This document shows, piece after piece, positions 1 to 7,414 of a stretch of 64,000 bases of DNA. Below the pieces are notes generated by a model. It saw nothing but the letters and a program-made list of their open reading frames with translations. It was not told where the DNA came from and made no database searches. Source of the stretch: Parachryseolinea silvisoli (GTDB taxonomy: Bacteria > Bacteroidota > Bacteroidia > Cytophagales > Cyclobacteriaceae). A program made the position numbers and the translations under genes. Location: NCBI RefSeq assembly GCF_021190955.1, contig NZ_JAIOAO010000002.1:1054001-1118000 (forward strand). Reading direction: 5' to 3'. How positions within the stretch are numbered: the stretch's first letter is position 1; every line of letters starts with the position of its first letter.

Positions 1-81
1 AATCTAAAAATCCGCAATGCAAAAAGCGAGGAAGAGCACCAGCAAAACCGCCGGACTACTGTAAAGATAATTCGTAACTGA
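1..81 (+). CDS. Possible 3' end of a gene entering from the left edge
   Basis: Frame 1 is open from the first base to a TGA at 79-81 and would encode 26 hydrophilic, Lys/Arg/Glu-rich residues ending KIIRN. That is compatible with the C-terminus of a larger protein starting outside the window, but an open frame this short occurs by chance. No family can be named. Bases 82-214 between this stop and the next gene show nothing recognisable. Confidence 0.2.
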   Translation, partial: NLKIRNAKSEEEHQQNRRTTVKIIRN

Positions 82-214
82 AGTTCTTGTTAACCCAGAA
101 GGAGCCGGCAAAAAATAGAGATGTTACTATGGGATGAGCACTGGTCGGATCTCCTGTTTATATCGTAATCATCCTTTTACTATCAGGCCGTCTTTGTGGG
201 ACTCGATATATCAT

Positions 215-679
215 TTAGTCCTGAATTACCCTCTTAAATAGTACACCATCTTTGTAGTAAACGATCATCGTTACACCTTGGCCGGTTCGTTCATAGTAAC
301 GGGGTTTGTCGGTTGTCTGCCAGTTTACCTTTCGGTGTTGTGTGATGGCTTCCGTCCAATGACGGCTGGCTGTATCGGCGGGTACCTCCGTCATTCCAGC
401 ACACCATTTGGACACGTCAGTGGTGTCTATTTTAACGACAAATTTATAGTCCCAGGAGGATGCGCCAGGAACGGACAGGGACCGACTGCTAAATCCGTTG
501 ACATTGAACAATTCAAATTCGGCGTCTTTAATGGCTGAAAAGGGCTTTATCGCATGGCTTAAAATTTCCACCCGCTCTGTGCTGTTCCTGTAATTGTCGC
601 TATCGAGCTTCGTTTCAGGATCGCATTGAGTGAGGCAGAATAGAAATCCGATGGATAAAAGATGATAGGTTTTCGTCAT
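215..679 (-). CDS. Hypothetical lipoprotein
   Basis: The 154-residue product begins with a short basic n-region and a hydrophobic stretch ending in the lipobox-like LTQC (Cys about residue 19), so it is probably exported and lipid-anchored. The rest is soluble and polar, with no motif I recognise. The start is set by the signal peptide. It stands alone, divergent from the AraC-type genes to its right. I do not recognise the family. Confidence 0.6.
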   Translation of the reverse strand: MTKTYHLLSIGFLFCLTQCDPETKLDSDNYRNSTERVEILSHAIKPFSAIKDAEFELFNVNGFSSRSLSVPGASSWDYKFVVKIDTTDVSKWCAGMTEVPADTASRHWTEAITQHRKVNWQTTDKPRYYERTGQGVTMIVYYKDGVLFKRVIQD

Positions 680-750
680 GTTATAGGCCTGTTAATGTAA
701 CAAAGTTTGGTAATCCGTTCAATAGATGGATATGTACGGTGCTCAGGTCG

Positions 751-780
751 ATCTTTGAAAGTCACAAGCGTCCCTTTGAT
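751..780 (+). promoter_or_regulatory. 30-bp conserved site, copy 1 (candidate AraC-type operator)
   Basis: This stretch matches 2504-2533 at 26 of 30 positions with no gaps. It contains CTTTGA twice (753-758 and 774-779), 21 bp apart in direct repeat, which is the two-helical-turn spacing often bound by AraC-family proteins. It lies 48 bp before the proposed ATG at 829. The regulator identity is inferred from the neighbouring AraC gene. Confidence 0.5.
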
Positions 781-828
781 AGGAATAAGCGGTGGTCGCG
801 CCTATTGATGTTTATTTGCGGGGGGCAA

Positions 829-1395
829 ATGCTGGAGACGCAATGTGTAGTGGGTCAGAAGAACATCATGGATATGTGGGCATTTAATATTTCGCTTCCG
901 GGCTGGGGATCGTATGCTTTCAAGGCGGATCATTTCATTATTAAGGACTGGAAACAACATGCGCTTGCCGCGTACCTGTCGGCAGCATGCGCACCTTTTT
1001 ATAAAGTTTTTCATGTGACCGCCGGAAAGGGACTTTTGATTGCCGGTGTGCATCACTATGTACTAGGACCGGGGAATGTCGCGTTCATTCGTCCGGATGA
1101 GTTCATTGCATGGAGAACACTCTCCGGTGACATCGACGGGCACTTCTGTTTTGTTCATCCCAGCTTCTTCAAGGGTGCCAGCCATGTACTCGACTCGTTC
1201 CTGACCTTTCCACACGCGCACCCCGCAACGGCCGTAGTGCCGTTAAATCAAATTCAGTCCGGGAACGTCCAACAATCGTTCGAACTGATGCGCCAGGAAG
1301 CGGCGGGGCATTTTGACGATAAAAAGCAGGCTATTTTACTACACCTGCAAATGATATTGCTAAAGGTTCGTCGGGCAGGCAGAGAATACTATTGA
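829..1395 (+). CDS. AraC-type sensory domain without DNA-binding domain (truncated paralogue)
   Basis: The product is a cupin-like AraC N-terminal domain that aligns along its whole length with the regulator encoded just downstream: FYKVFHVTAG against FYKIFHMTSG, then GPGNVAFIRPDE against GPGDIAFLHPDE, and DDKKQAILLHLQM against DDKKQALLLYLQM. It stops right after the shared RAG segment, so the linker and both helix-turn-helix motifs are missing. The frame is open back to 739, but the ATG at 829 leaves 56 residues before FYK, the same number as in the paralogue, and keeps the conserved upstream site non-coding. It may be a decayed duplicate, or a free sensory domain that modulates the full-length partner. 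Confidence 0.65.
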   Translation: MLETQCVVGQKNIMDMWAFNISLPGWGSYAFKADHFIIKDWKQHALAAYLSAACAPFYKVFHVTAGKGLLIAGVHHYVLGPGNVAFIRPDEFIAWRTLSGDIDGHFCFVHPSFFKGASHVLDSFLTFPHAHPATAVVPLNQIQSGNVQQSFELMRQEAAGHFDDKKQAILLHLQMILLKVRRAGREYY

Positions 1396-1443
1396 GGTTC
1401 TCGTCTATTTCATTATTAAAAAGGTTTTTATAATTTCGATTGT

Positions 1444-2388
1444 ATGGAAAAAACAGCTATTCCCCGTTTCGCGTTGGAACCTTTTGCTGTGGCAAGTTAC
1501 CAAGGTCCGGTGATGCAAGTACAACATTACCCGATCGACACCAGTTATTTCGTAATCGAGAATAGAGCAACTTATCCCATCATAGACTATATCTCTCCGA
1601 ACCGGAGGGATTTTTACAAGATTTTTCACATGACTTCCGGCACCGGTGTGCTCACGGTTGGCTTATATCGGTACGAAGTCGGACCTGGAGACATCGCCTT
1701 CCTACATCCCGACGAGATCATGTCGTGGCACACCACGTCGCCGGGAACCGGCGGTCATTTTTGTTTGATACATCCCCGCTATTTCGACCGCGACGCTGAG
1801 CACGTTCATCAACTCATGAAGAATTGCCCGTACTTCAAAGCGCCGAACGCCGTGGTGCGGTTAACTGCCGGACAGTCTACTGCGGTAAACCAGCATTTCG
1901 AAAACATCTTAAAAGAAGCGAGGAGCGACAACGACGACAAGAAACAAGCACTGCTTCTCTATCTGCAAATGATGCTGGTGGAGGTTCAGCGTGCGGGTAA
2001 AAACATGAAGAATGCAGCAGTGTCAGAGAGCTATGGCTATATCTATAATTTTCTTTCGTTACTCGAATCGTCGTTTCAGCTCAACGATCGCCAGACATCG
2101 GTGAAGATCAAGACGGCCACCGAATTCGCTGATCAACTGAATGTCCATCCTAATTATTTAAACGCCCTTGTGAAGCAGAACACCGGAAAGACGGTTCGCG
2201 AACATATCCAGGAACGGCTGTTGTACGAGGCTAAAACACTGCTTCTGCGGACGGACCTTACCATTCGTCACATCAGTCATGGGTTGGGATTCTCCGATCC
2301 CGCCGCATTCACCTCTTTCTTTAAAAAGAAAGAAAATGTGTCTCCCTCAACTTTCAGGAAAGACGGTTTGGCCCAGGCCAATACTTAA
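1444..2388 (+). CDS. AraC family transcriptional regulator
   Basis: A 314-residue regulator with an N-terminal cupin-like effector domain (about residues 20-190) and a C-terminal AraC/XylS double helix-turn-helix domain (about 215-305). Typical features are FADQLNVHPNYLNALVKQ followed by the second recognition unit with IRHISHGLGFSDPAAFTSFF. It lies 48 bp after the truncated paralogue and upstream of the DJ-1 and SDR genes, its likely targets given the shared 30-bp site. In Bacteroidota this type often controls a neighbouring oxidoreductase cluster. The inducer is unknown. Confidence 0.88.
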   Translation: MEKTAIPRFALEPFAVASYQGPVMQVQHYPIDTSYFVIENRATYPIIDYISPNRRDFYKIFHMTSGTGVLTVGLYRYEVGPGDIAFLHPDEIMSWHTTSPGTGGHFCLIHPRYFDRDAEHVHQLMKNCPYFKAPNAVVRLTAGQSTAVNQHFENILKEARSDNDDKKQALLLYLQMMLVEVQRAGKNMKNAAVSESYGYIYNFLSLLESSFQLNDRQTSVKIKTATEFADQLNVHPNYLNALVKQNTGKTVREHIQERLLYEAKTLLLRTDLTIRHISHGLGFSDPAAFTSFFKKKENVSPSTFRKDGLAQANT

Positions 2389-2503
2389 CAAACAACGTAA
2401 TTTCATAACGTCGATTTGTTACACAGGTGTTTCGACACTATGGAACGTGCAATAGTATTGCTTTTAGTTCCGTTGTCTGTATTCTTCCAGCCCGTGCCAT
2501 CCA

Positions 2504-2533
2504 ATCTTTGAAACTCACAAGTATCCCTCTGAT
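2504..2533 (+). promoter_or_regulatory. 30-bp conserved site, copy 2 (candidate AraC-type operator)
   Basis: Second copy of the site at 751-780, differing at four positions. The shared core starts ATCTTTGAAA and ends with TCCCT then TGAT. The half-sites CTTTGA and CTCTGA are again 21 bp apart. It lies 62 bp before the proposed start of the DJ-1-like gene at 2596, in an otherwise non-coding gap. Confidence 0.5.
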
Positions 2534-2595
2534 GTGCGTAAGGCCTGGCTACCCCCTGTAGCCGTTATTTGTATCATAATTCAATGCACAAAATT

Positions 2596-3411
2596 ATGAA
2601 TACAATGAAAGCTTCTATTTCAAAATTCCTGGCAGGCCTGTTGGTGTTGATAGCAACCCTGGCAACAAATACATGTACGTATGCTAACGGCAACAACTCA
2701 AATACACCACCCAGGAAGAAAATTCTGATCGTCCTTTCAGCCGCGAGCGAATGGACACGCGCTGATGGATCGAAATATCCTTCCGGATATTGGACGGAAG
2801 AGTTTGTCGATGTACATGAAAAATTTGTTGCAGCTGGCTTTGACGTTGACATTGCCACTCCGGGTGGAAAGAAACCAACGGCCGACCCGCATAGCCTCGA
2901 TCCCAAGTTTGCGGGAGCAAGAGTAGACGCGTTCAAAAAGTACCTGCAAGATCTTTCGGGTGAAATTTCTCATCCACTTGTACTCGGTAAGATAAATATG
3001 GCAAAGTATGATGCCGTAGTGATTCCCGGTGGCCATGGACCTGTGGAAGATCTTTATAAAGACAAAGACATGGGTCACGTGCTTTTCGAAGCCGAAAAGA
3101 CGAATAAGATCATCGGTGTCATTTGTCATGGTCAGGCTGCCCTTTTAAGTGCAGTCGACGAGAAAGGTAACTGGTTGTTCAAAGGTACAACGCTGACTTC
3201 CTTTAGCGATGAAGAAGAAATCGAGTTCGGGACGGCAAGCAATGCGCCCTGGCTCCTGGCGTCGCGGCTTAGACAATGTGGCGCAAACTACCAGCGTGGT
3301 GAAAAGAACTGGGAGGCGTTCGTGGTGACCGATGGCAACGTCATCAGCGGTCAGAATCCAGCATCGAGTATCCCAATGGCGGAGGCCATCATTGTGGCGC
3401 TAAACAAGTAA
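2596..3411 (+). CDS. DJ-1/PfpI superfamily protein, exported
   Basis: A class I glutamine amidotransferase-like (DJ-1/PfpI) domain. YDAVVIPGGHGPVEDL is the conserved oxyanion region and VICHGQAALLSA carries the nucleophilic Cys (about residue 177) followed by His. It resembles the large HchA/Hsp31-type subgroup, whose members are chaperones, deglycases or glyoxalase III-like enzymes; which activity applies cannot be told. A signal peptide (SKFLAGLLVLIATLATNTC, then TYANG) suggests export, unusual for HchA itself. The frame is open from a TTG at 2569. ATGs at 2584 and 2596 both leave an intact signal, and 2596 was chosen. It precedes an SDR gene and follows a candidate AraC site. Confidence 0.8.
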   Translation: MNTMKASISKFLAGLLVLIATLATNTCTYANGNNSNTPPRKKILIVLSAASEWTRADGSKYPSGYWTEEFVDVHEKFVAAGFDVDIATPGGKKPTADPHSLDPKFAGARVDAFKKYLQDLSGEISHPLVLGKINMAKYDAVVIPGGHGPVEDLYKDKDMGHVLFEAEKTNKIIGVICHGQAALLSAVDEKGNWLFKGTTLTSFSDEEEIEFGTASNAPWLLASRLRQCGANYQRGEKNWEAFVVTDGNVISGQNPASSIPMAEAIIVALNK

Positions 3412-3525
3412 CCCTTAACAATTAGAATTCAGGAGCGATAAGCATGCAGTATGTGTTGTGCTTATCCTCCGAATACACGGCTAGAAAACATCATTAATAA
3501 TTTGTCAACCCTAAAACAAACATGT

Positions 3526-4380
3526 ATGGAAACGAAAAAAGTATGGTACGTTACGGGCGCCTCAAAAGGTTTAGGCCTGGCTCTGATCAAAAAACTTATT
3601 CACGACGGATACCGCGTCGCGGCAACATCACGGAACGTAAGCGACCTGGACAAAGAAATCGGATCGAACGTTAACTTCCTGTCTCTTGGCGTGGACATCG
3701 CGAACGAAACGAGTGTTCGGGCGAGTATCGAAAAGACTTTACAGAAATTCGGAACGATCGACGTGGTGGTAAACAACGCCGGCTATGGACAACTCGGAAC
3801 CCTGGAAGAAACCAGCGATGAAGAAGCGCATGAAAATTTTAATGTCAACGTGTTTGGAACATTGAACGTTATTCGCGCGGTGATGTCGCATTTCCGTCAG
3901 AAAAAATCCGGTCGGATCATCAACATTTCATCTATCGCCGGCTTCCTGGGTGGCTTCCCTGGCTGGGGTATTTACAACGCCACGAAGTTTGCCGTGGCAG
4001 GCTTAACAGAAGCGCTCGCCGTGGAAGCGAAGTCGCATGGCGTCACCGCGACAATTGTTTATCCTGGTTATTTTAAGACAAACTTTTTAAAGCAAGGATC
4101 GCTTCGCCTCGCCAAGAATCGGATTGCAGATTACAAGGAAGCACGCGACCTGGAGGTAATTCACGATACACAAATAATCGGAAACCAACCGGGTGATCCT
4201 GAAAAAGCAGCCGCAGCGTTTGTAACCCTTGGCGAAAGTAAAAACCCTCCGCTGCATCTGTTCCTGGGGACCGATTCATTCAACATGGCGAATGGAAAGA
4301 TTGAGACCCTGCAACAGGAGTTACGTACAAATGAAGCACTGAGCAAGTCAACAGACTTTGTAGCACAGACAGTAGCATAA
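3526..4380 (+). CDS. Short-chain dehydrogenase/reductase (classical SDR)
   Basis: A 284-residue NAD(P)-dependent oxidoreductase of the classical SDR type. TGASKGLG at residues 10-17 is the cofactor-binding motif, NNAG follows at about 85, and the catalytic set is Ser136 with Tyr150 and Lys154 in YNATK. The frame runs back to 3451, but the ATG at 3526 puts the Rossmann motif in its usual place close to the N-terminus. It follows the DJ-1 gene by 114 bp on the same strand and may be co-regulated with it. The substrate is unknown; sequences of this kind are often annotated as oxidoreductases acting on small carbonyls. Confidence 0.85.
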   Translation: METKKVWYVTGASKGLGLALIKKLIHDGYRVAATSRNVSDLDKEIGSNVNFLSLGVDIANETSVRASIEKTLQKFGTIDVVVNNAGYGQLGTLEETSDEEAHENFNVNVFGTLNVIRAVMSHFRQKKSGRIINISSIAGFLGGFPGWGIYNATKFAVAGLTEALAVEAKSHGVTATIVYPGYFKTNFLKQGSLRLAKNRIADYKEARDLEVIHDTQIIGNQPGDPEKAAAAFVTLGESKNPPLHLFLGTDSFNMANGKIETLQQELRTNEALSKSTDFVAQTVA

Positions 4381-4506
4381 GAACATGCCTTCATAGGCTC
4401 CCGGTTACTGCTTCCTCTGTTGGGAGGGTTGAGCAGGAGGCGTGACCGGGCTATGGAGGTAATTTTCTTTTCGCAAGCTAGCGGATATGGCCAGGAAAAA
4501 ATAAGC

Positions 4507-4535
4507 TTAACGGTTGAGCGACCGTTAACGGGTTT
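4507..4535. terminator. Bidirectional hairpin terminator
   Basis: TTAACGGT (4507-4514) and ACCGTTAA (4521-4528) form a perfect 8-bp stem with a 6-base loop. A T-run follows on the plus strand, and an A-run precedes it, giving a T-run on the minus strand. It sits between the convergent SDR and RIC genes and overlaps the stop of the latter. Confidence 0.7.
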
Positions 4536-5253
4536 TTGCTTCGGTCAGTTTTTCTTCCAGCGCCAACGCTCGCGGAATCAAGACGTGATCTTCAATCAAG
4601 GCATGAACAGCGAGGTCTCTTTCAAACACGTGCAACTGCGTGAGTAAGATTCGGTATGGAGTCTCATTTGTGACTGGTGGTTGGTACTGCAAAATCGTGT
4701 TCCTTACATTTGATAGGTCCTCTTCGGTGTCATGGTGATTATCGACGAAGCTTTTCAATGAGAAGTTTTTGGATTGATGCGTGCTGTCTAACGGCAAGGT
4801 CTTTTCATGCTCTGACTTTAGAAGCATATCAATGTAAGGCAGTACATGAACTTCTTCTGCCTTGATGTGTTCAATTAAATCTTTCTTATAGTTGCTGTAA
4901 AACCTGTCCAGCACGGAAAGGAGCGGATGGTTGCCATCGTAATTCTTCAAGAGGATACCGATACTTTGCTCGATTTCAAGTAATTTTTTTGACAAGTAGT
5001 AGCGATGCGTCCTTCTGATATAATCTACTATTGTCTGAAGAGAAAACCGCTCGTATTGTGCTGGTGCGAAATCGTTGAGATTTTCAAAGGATTCAAGTAA
5101 TACGTAAATGAATTCACGGTCAATGTTTATGTCCTGTAATTCGTGATAAGAATGTAGAATATTGCTATTGAGCGGAATGGCATACCGTTGAACAATTTGA
5201 TCCACTTCAAAAGGCTGCTCCATGACTATCGTATTTTTGTAATAAACCGACAA
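4525..5253 (-). CDS. Hemerythrin-like di-iron protein of the RIC (YtfE/ScdA) type
   Basis: A 242-residue helical protein with well-spaced His and Glu residues typical of a hemerythrin domain: RRTHRYYL, HIKAEEVHVLPY, NHHDTEEDL and HALIEDHVLIPRAL. The overall plan matches repair-of-iron-centres proteins such as YtfE and ScdA, which protect or repair Fe-S clusters after nitrosative or oxidative stress. The N-terminal Cys-containing ScdA_N region is not evident. MSVYYK at 5253 is the upstream start; an internal ATG at 5223 is an alternative. The gene is convergent with the SDR gene and shares its terminator. Confidence 0.75.
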   Translation of the reverse strand: MSVYYKNTIVMEQPFEVDQIVQRYAIPLNSNILHSYHELQDINIDREFIYVLLESFENLNDFAPAQYERFSLQTIVDYIRRTHRYYLSKKLLEIEQSIGILLKNYDGNHPLLSVLDRFYSNYKKDLIEHIKAEEVHVLPYIDMLLKSEHEKTLPLDSTHQSKNFSLKSFVDNHHDTEEDLSNVRNTILQYQPPVTNETPYRILLTQLHVFERDLAVHALIEDHVLIPRALALEEKLTEAKTR

Positions 5254-5296
5254 TCTACCACCCGGCGTGATTTTAAAAAATGATAAAAATCATTCG

Positions 5297-5785
5297 TTAC
5301 TTAACTTTTAGATCTACTTCGGCTGTGAGCTCTTTTTCAGGTTTTATCTTATCCCATACCCGTATTTTTACATGATATGTTTCACCGGAGACCATGGGTT
5401 GCGCAACGGTAACAATGCTGCGCAGGGACGAAGCATCGGCAGGGGAATAGCCTTCCTTTCCTTCAGAAAACAAATCGGCTTCGCTGATCACGGCCACGCC
5501 AGCCTGATCCGTCACCGTCATCGCCATCCCCGGGAAAGCCTTTTCATTCTTCAATTCATAGTTGGAAAGGCCTTGTACCAGGATGGTAACCTGCGAATTC
5601 AGCACCACCTCGTTGCTGCTCATGGCCGCGTTGTCGGGACCGACAAGGACTACACGTTCGGCTCTGAATCCCCTATAGGAATAGGATAAACCCGTAACGA
5701 AGTCTGTGTTTGTGCCAGCGCTAAAATTACAAGCACTGCATAGTGATGCTACGACTACAAATAGTGCGTAAGGGCTCTTTTTCAT
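5297..5785 (-). CDS. Hypothetical lipoprotein
   Basis: The 162-residue product has a clear lipoprotein signal (basic MKK, hydrophobic core, then CSAC with the acceptor Cys at about residue 19). The mature part looks beta-rich, reminiscent of small Ig-like surface lipoproteins, but no family motif is recognised. It lies 43 bp upstream of the RIC gene on the same strand, so the two may share a transcript. Function unknown. Confidence 0.65.
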   Translation of the reverse strand: MKKSPYALFVVVASLCSACNFSAGTNTDFVTGLSYSYRGFRAERVVLVGPDNAAMSSNEVVLNSQVTILVQGLSNYELKNEKAFPGMAMTVTDQAGVAVISEADLFSEGKEGYSPADASSLRSIVTVAQPMVSGETYHVKIRVWDKIKPEKELTAEVDLKVK

Positions 5786-5964
5786 TTAGGTTTAAAGTTT
5801 TGAAGAGGGCAAAAAAAAGGAAAGCACATCCACCGCGCAATGCCCTATTTGGGTAGTAAACCGCTGTACCGTGGCCGGATAGTACCCGATGCATACGTCC
5901 TAATTGTAGCTAATTCGATCCGTTTCCACGATTTACTTATCATTTGCGTTGTTTCAGGTGAGTA

Positions 5965-5995
5965 GTTAAACAAAACGCTCGCTCAATTGTTTAAC
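5965..5995. promoter_or_regulatory. Inverted repeat upstream of the BLUF gene
   Basis: GTTAAACAA (5965-5973) and TTGTTTAAC (5987-5995) are perfect 9-bp arms separated by 13 bases. A second smaller pair, AACGCT (5974-5979) and AGCGTT (6005-6010), overlaps it. The element ends 35 bp before the BLUF start and has no T-run, so an operator is likelier than a terminator. Confidence 0.4.
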
Positions 5996-6030
5996 TCGCA
6001 TAAAAGCGTTCTAAATCAAGGAAATCATTT

Positions 6031-6447
6031 ATGCTATCACAACTTGTCTATGTCAGCAATCGGAAAGCGAATTGTACAGCCGAAGAAATTGAAAAAATTC
6101 TTGCGTCCTGTAAGCAAAATAACCCTTCGCTAAACATTACCGGGGTTCTGCTTTATTCCGAGGCTAAGTTTATTCAACTGGTGGAAGGAGAAGCCAAAGT
6201 TATTATGAGCTTATATGACAAAATCAAAAAAGATCCACGTCATTCGAATGTCATGATGATTTCGTACAATCCCATCAAGGAAAAGTCTTTTCCCAGCTGG
6301 CACATGGGTACGCGCGATATCTCGAAGACTGATGTTCAGTTCAAAACCGATATTTCGACTGAGGACAAGAAGGTATTTACTGAAATATTAGGAGGTAAGG
6401 AAGAAAACGGACAGAAAGTATTAAACCTATTGAAGCGATTTTTCTAG
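6031..6447 (+). CDS. BLUF domain blue-light photoreceptor
   Basis: A 138-residue single-domain BLUF protein (blue-light sensing using FAD). All photocycle residues are at canonical spacing: Tyr7, Asn31, Gln49 in FIQLVEG, Trp90 and Met92 in SFPSWHMG. These match the spacing of Tyr8, Asn32, Gln50 and Trp91 in cyanobacterial Slr1694/PixD. No output domain is fused; only a C-terminal tail of about 40 residues follows, so signalling would go through a protein partner, as for PixD. No obvious partner is adjacent. An inverted repeat lies upstream. The flanks are an unrelated lipoprotein and a VIT transporter. Confidence 0.93.
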   Translation: MLSQLVYVSNRKANCTAEEIEKILASCKQNNPSLNITGVLLYSEAKFIQLVEGEAKVIMSLYDKIKKDPRHSNVMMISYNPIKEKSFPSWHMGTRDISKTDVQFKTDISTEDKKVFTEILGGKEENGQKVLNLLKRFF

Positions 6448-6459
6448 CGAAGCATTGTG

Positions 6460-6483
6460 AGCGGAGGGCATACCATCTCCGCT
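6460..6483 (+). terminator. Hairpin after the BLUF gene (weak terminator)
   Basis: AGCGGAG (6460-6466) and CTCCGCT (6477-6483) are perfect 7-bp arms with a 10-base loop, 13 bp after the BLUF stop. There is no strong T-run, so termination is uncertain. Confidence 0.35.
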
Positions 6484-6615
6484 TCTATGAAGGATTTGTT
6501 TAGACGGGGCCGGGTTATCACATCAACCTAATGGACATTATGATATATCTTTCTGCTTCCTCTTCCATTGTTTTGGCATTCTGTTCCGTAATTTCGCAAT
6601 AGCGGGGACGGTCTC

Positions 6616-7338
6616 ATGCACACCCCTGATAACGCTATGCTAACCATCGATAACTACCTGGACAGCCATTTCATACATCGGAGTAACTGGCTGCGTGCCG
6701 CGGTGCTCGGGGCCAATGACGGAATCATCTCTGTTGCCAGCCTGGCCATCGGCGTGGCTACGGCCAGCAGCACCCGGGAACCGATCTTGCTGGCAACCGT
6801 CGCGGGACTGGTAGCAGGTGCCCTGTCGATGGCTGCGGGTGAGTATGTATCTGTTAGCTCACAGACCGACATAGAGGAAGCCGACATTAAACGAGAGGCC
6901 GAAGAACTTCACGCAATGCCCGAGGAAGAACTGCAAATCCTCGCGGAGATTTATGAACGGAGAGGTTTGAAGAAAGAAACGGCGTTGCTGGTGGCGCAGG
7001 AGTTGACCGCTAAAGATGCCCTGGCTGCTCACATCAGAGATGAGTTGGGAATCAATGAAATCAGCAAGGCTAACCCGATTCAAGCTGCTTTCGCTTCCGG
7101 AGCGGCCTTTACCGCCGGAGGAGTCTTGCCGTTGATCGTAACGCTCGTTGCTTCTGTGAGTAGCATGGAGTATTTTCTTTACGGATTTACCATTATATCG
7201 CTGGTTATCCTCGGGATTGTATCCGCTAAAACGGGTGGTTCCAGTATCGGCAAAGCGATTCTGAGAATAGTCGTTTGGGGTACCCTTGCAATGGGATTGT
7301 CGGCCCTGGTCGGTTATCTGTTTAATGTGAATGTGTAA
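6616..7338 (+). CDS. VIT1/CCC1 family Fe2+/Mn2+ transporter
   Basis: A 240-residue membrane protein of the VIT1/CCC1 family, which moves iron or manganese out of the cytoplasm in exchange for protons. The first segment, NWLRAAVLGANDGIISVAS, and GLVAGALSMAAGEYVSVSSQ are family signatures. A cytoplasmic Glu-rich metal-binding helical region (about residues 85-140, with EEADIKREAEEL) separates the first two membrane helices from the last three. A second ATG lies 7 codons in. It is a single gene, with no regulator next to it. Confidence 0.9.
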   Translation: MHTPDNAMLTIDNYLDSHFIHRSNWLRAAVLGANDGIISVASLAIGVATASSTREPILLATVAGLVAGALSMAAGEYVSVSSQTDIEEADIKREAEELHAMPEEELQILAEIYERRGLKKETALLVAQELTAKDALAAHIRDELGINEISKANPIQAAFASGAAFTAGGVLPLIVTLVASVSSMEYFLYGFTIISLVILGIVSAKTGGSSIGKAILRIVVWGTLAMGLSALVGYLFNVNV

Positions 7339-7414
7339 TGGTGCGCGCGCTCGAGGACTGCAATCGCTGGCTTTTGAAACACTACCATTGCGTTCGCGAT
7401 ACCCAACCAGCTGT

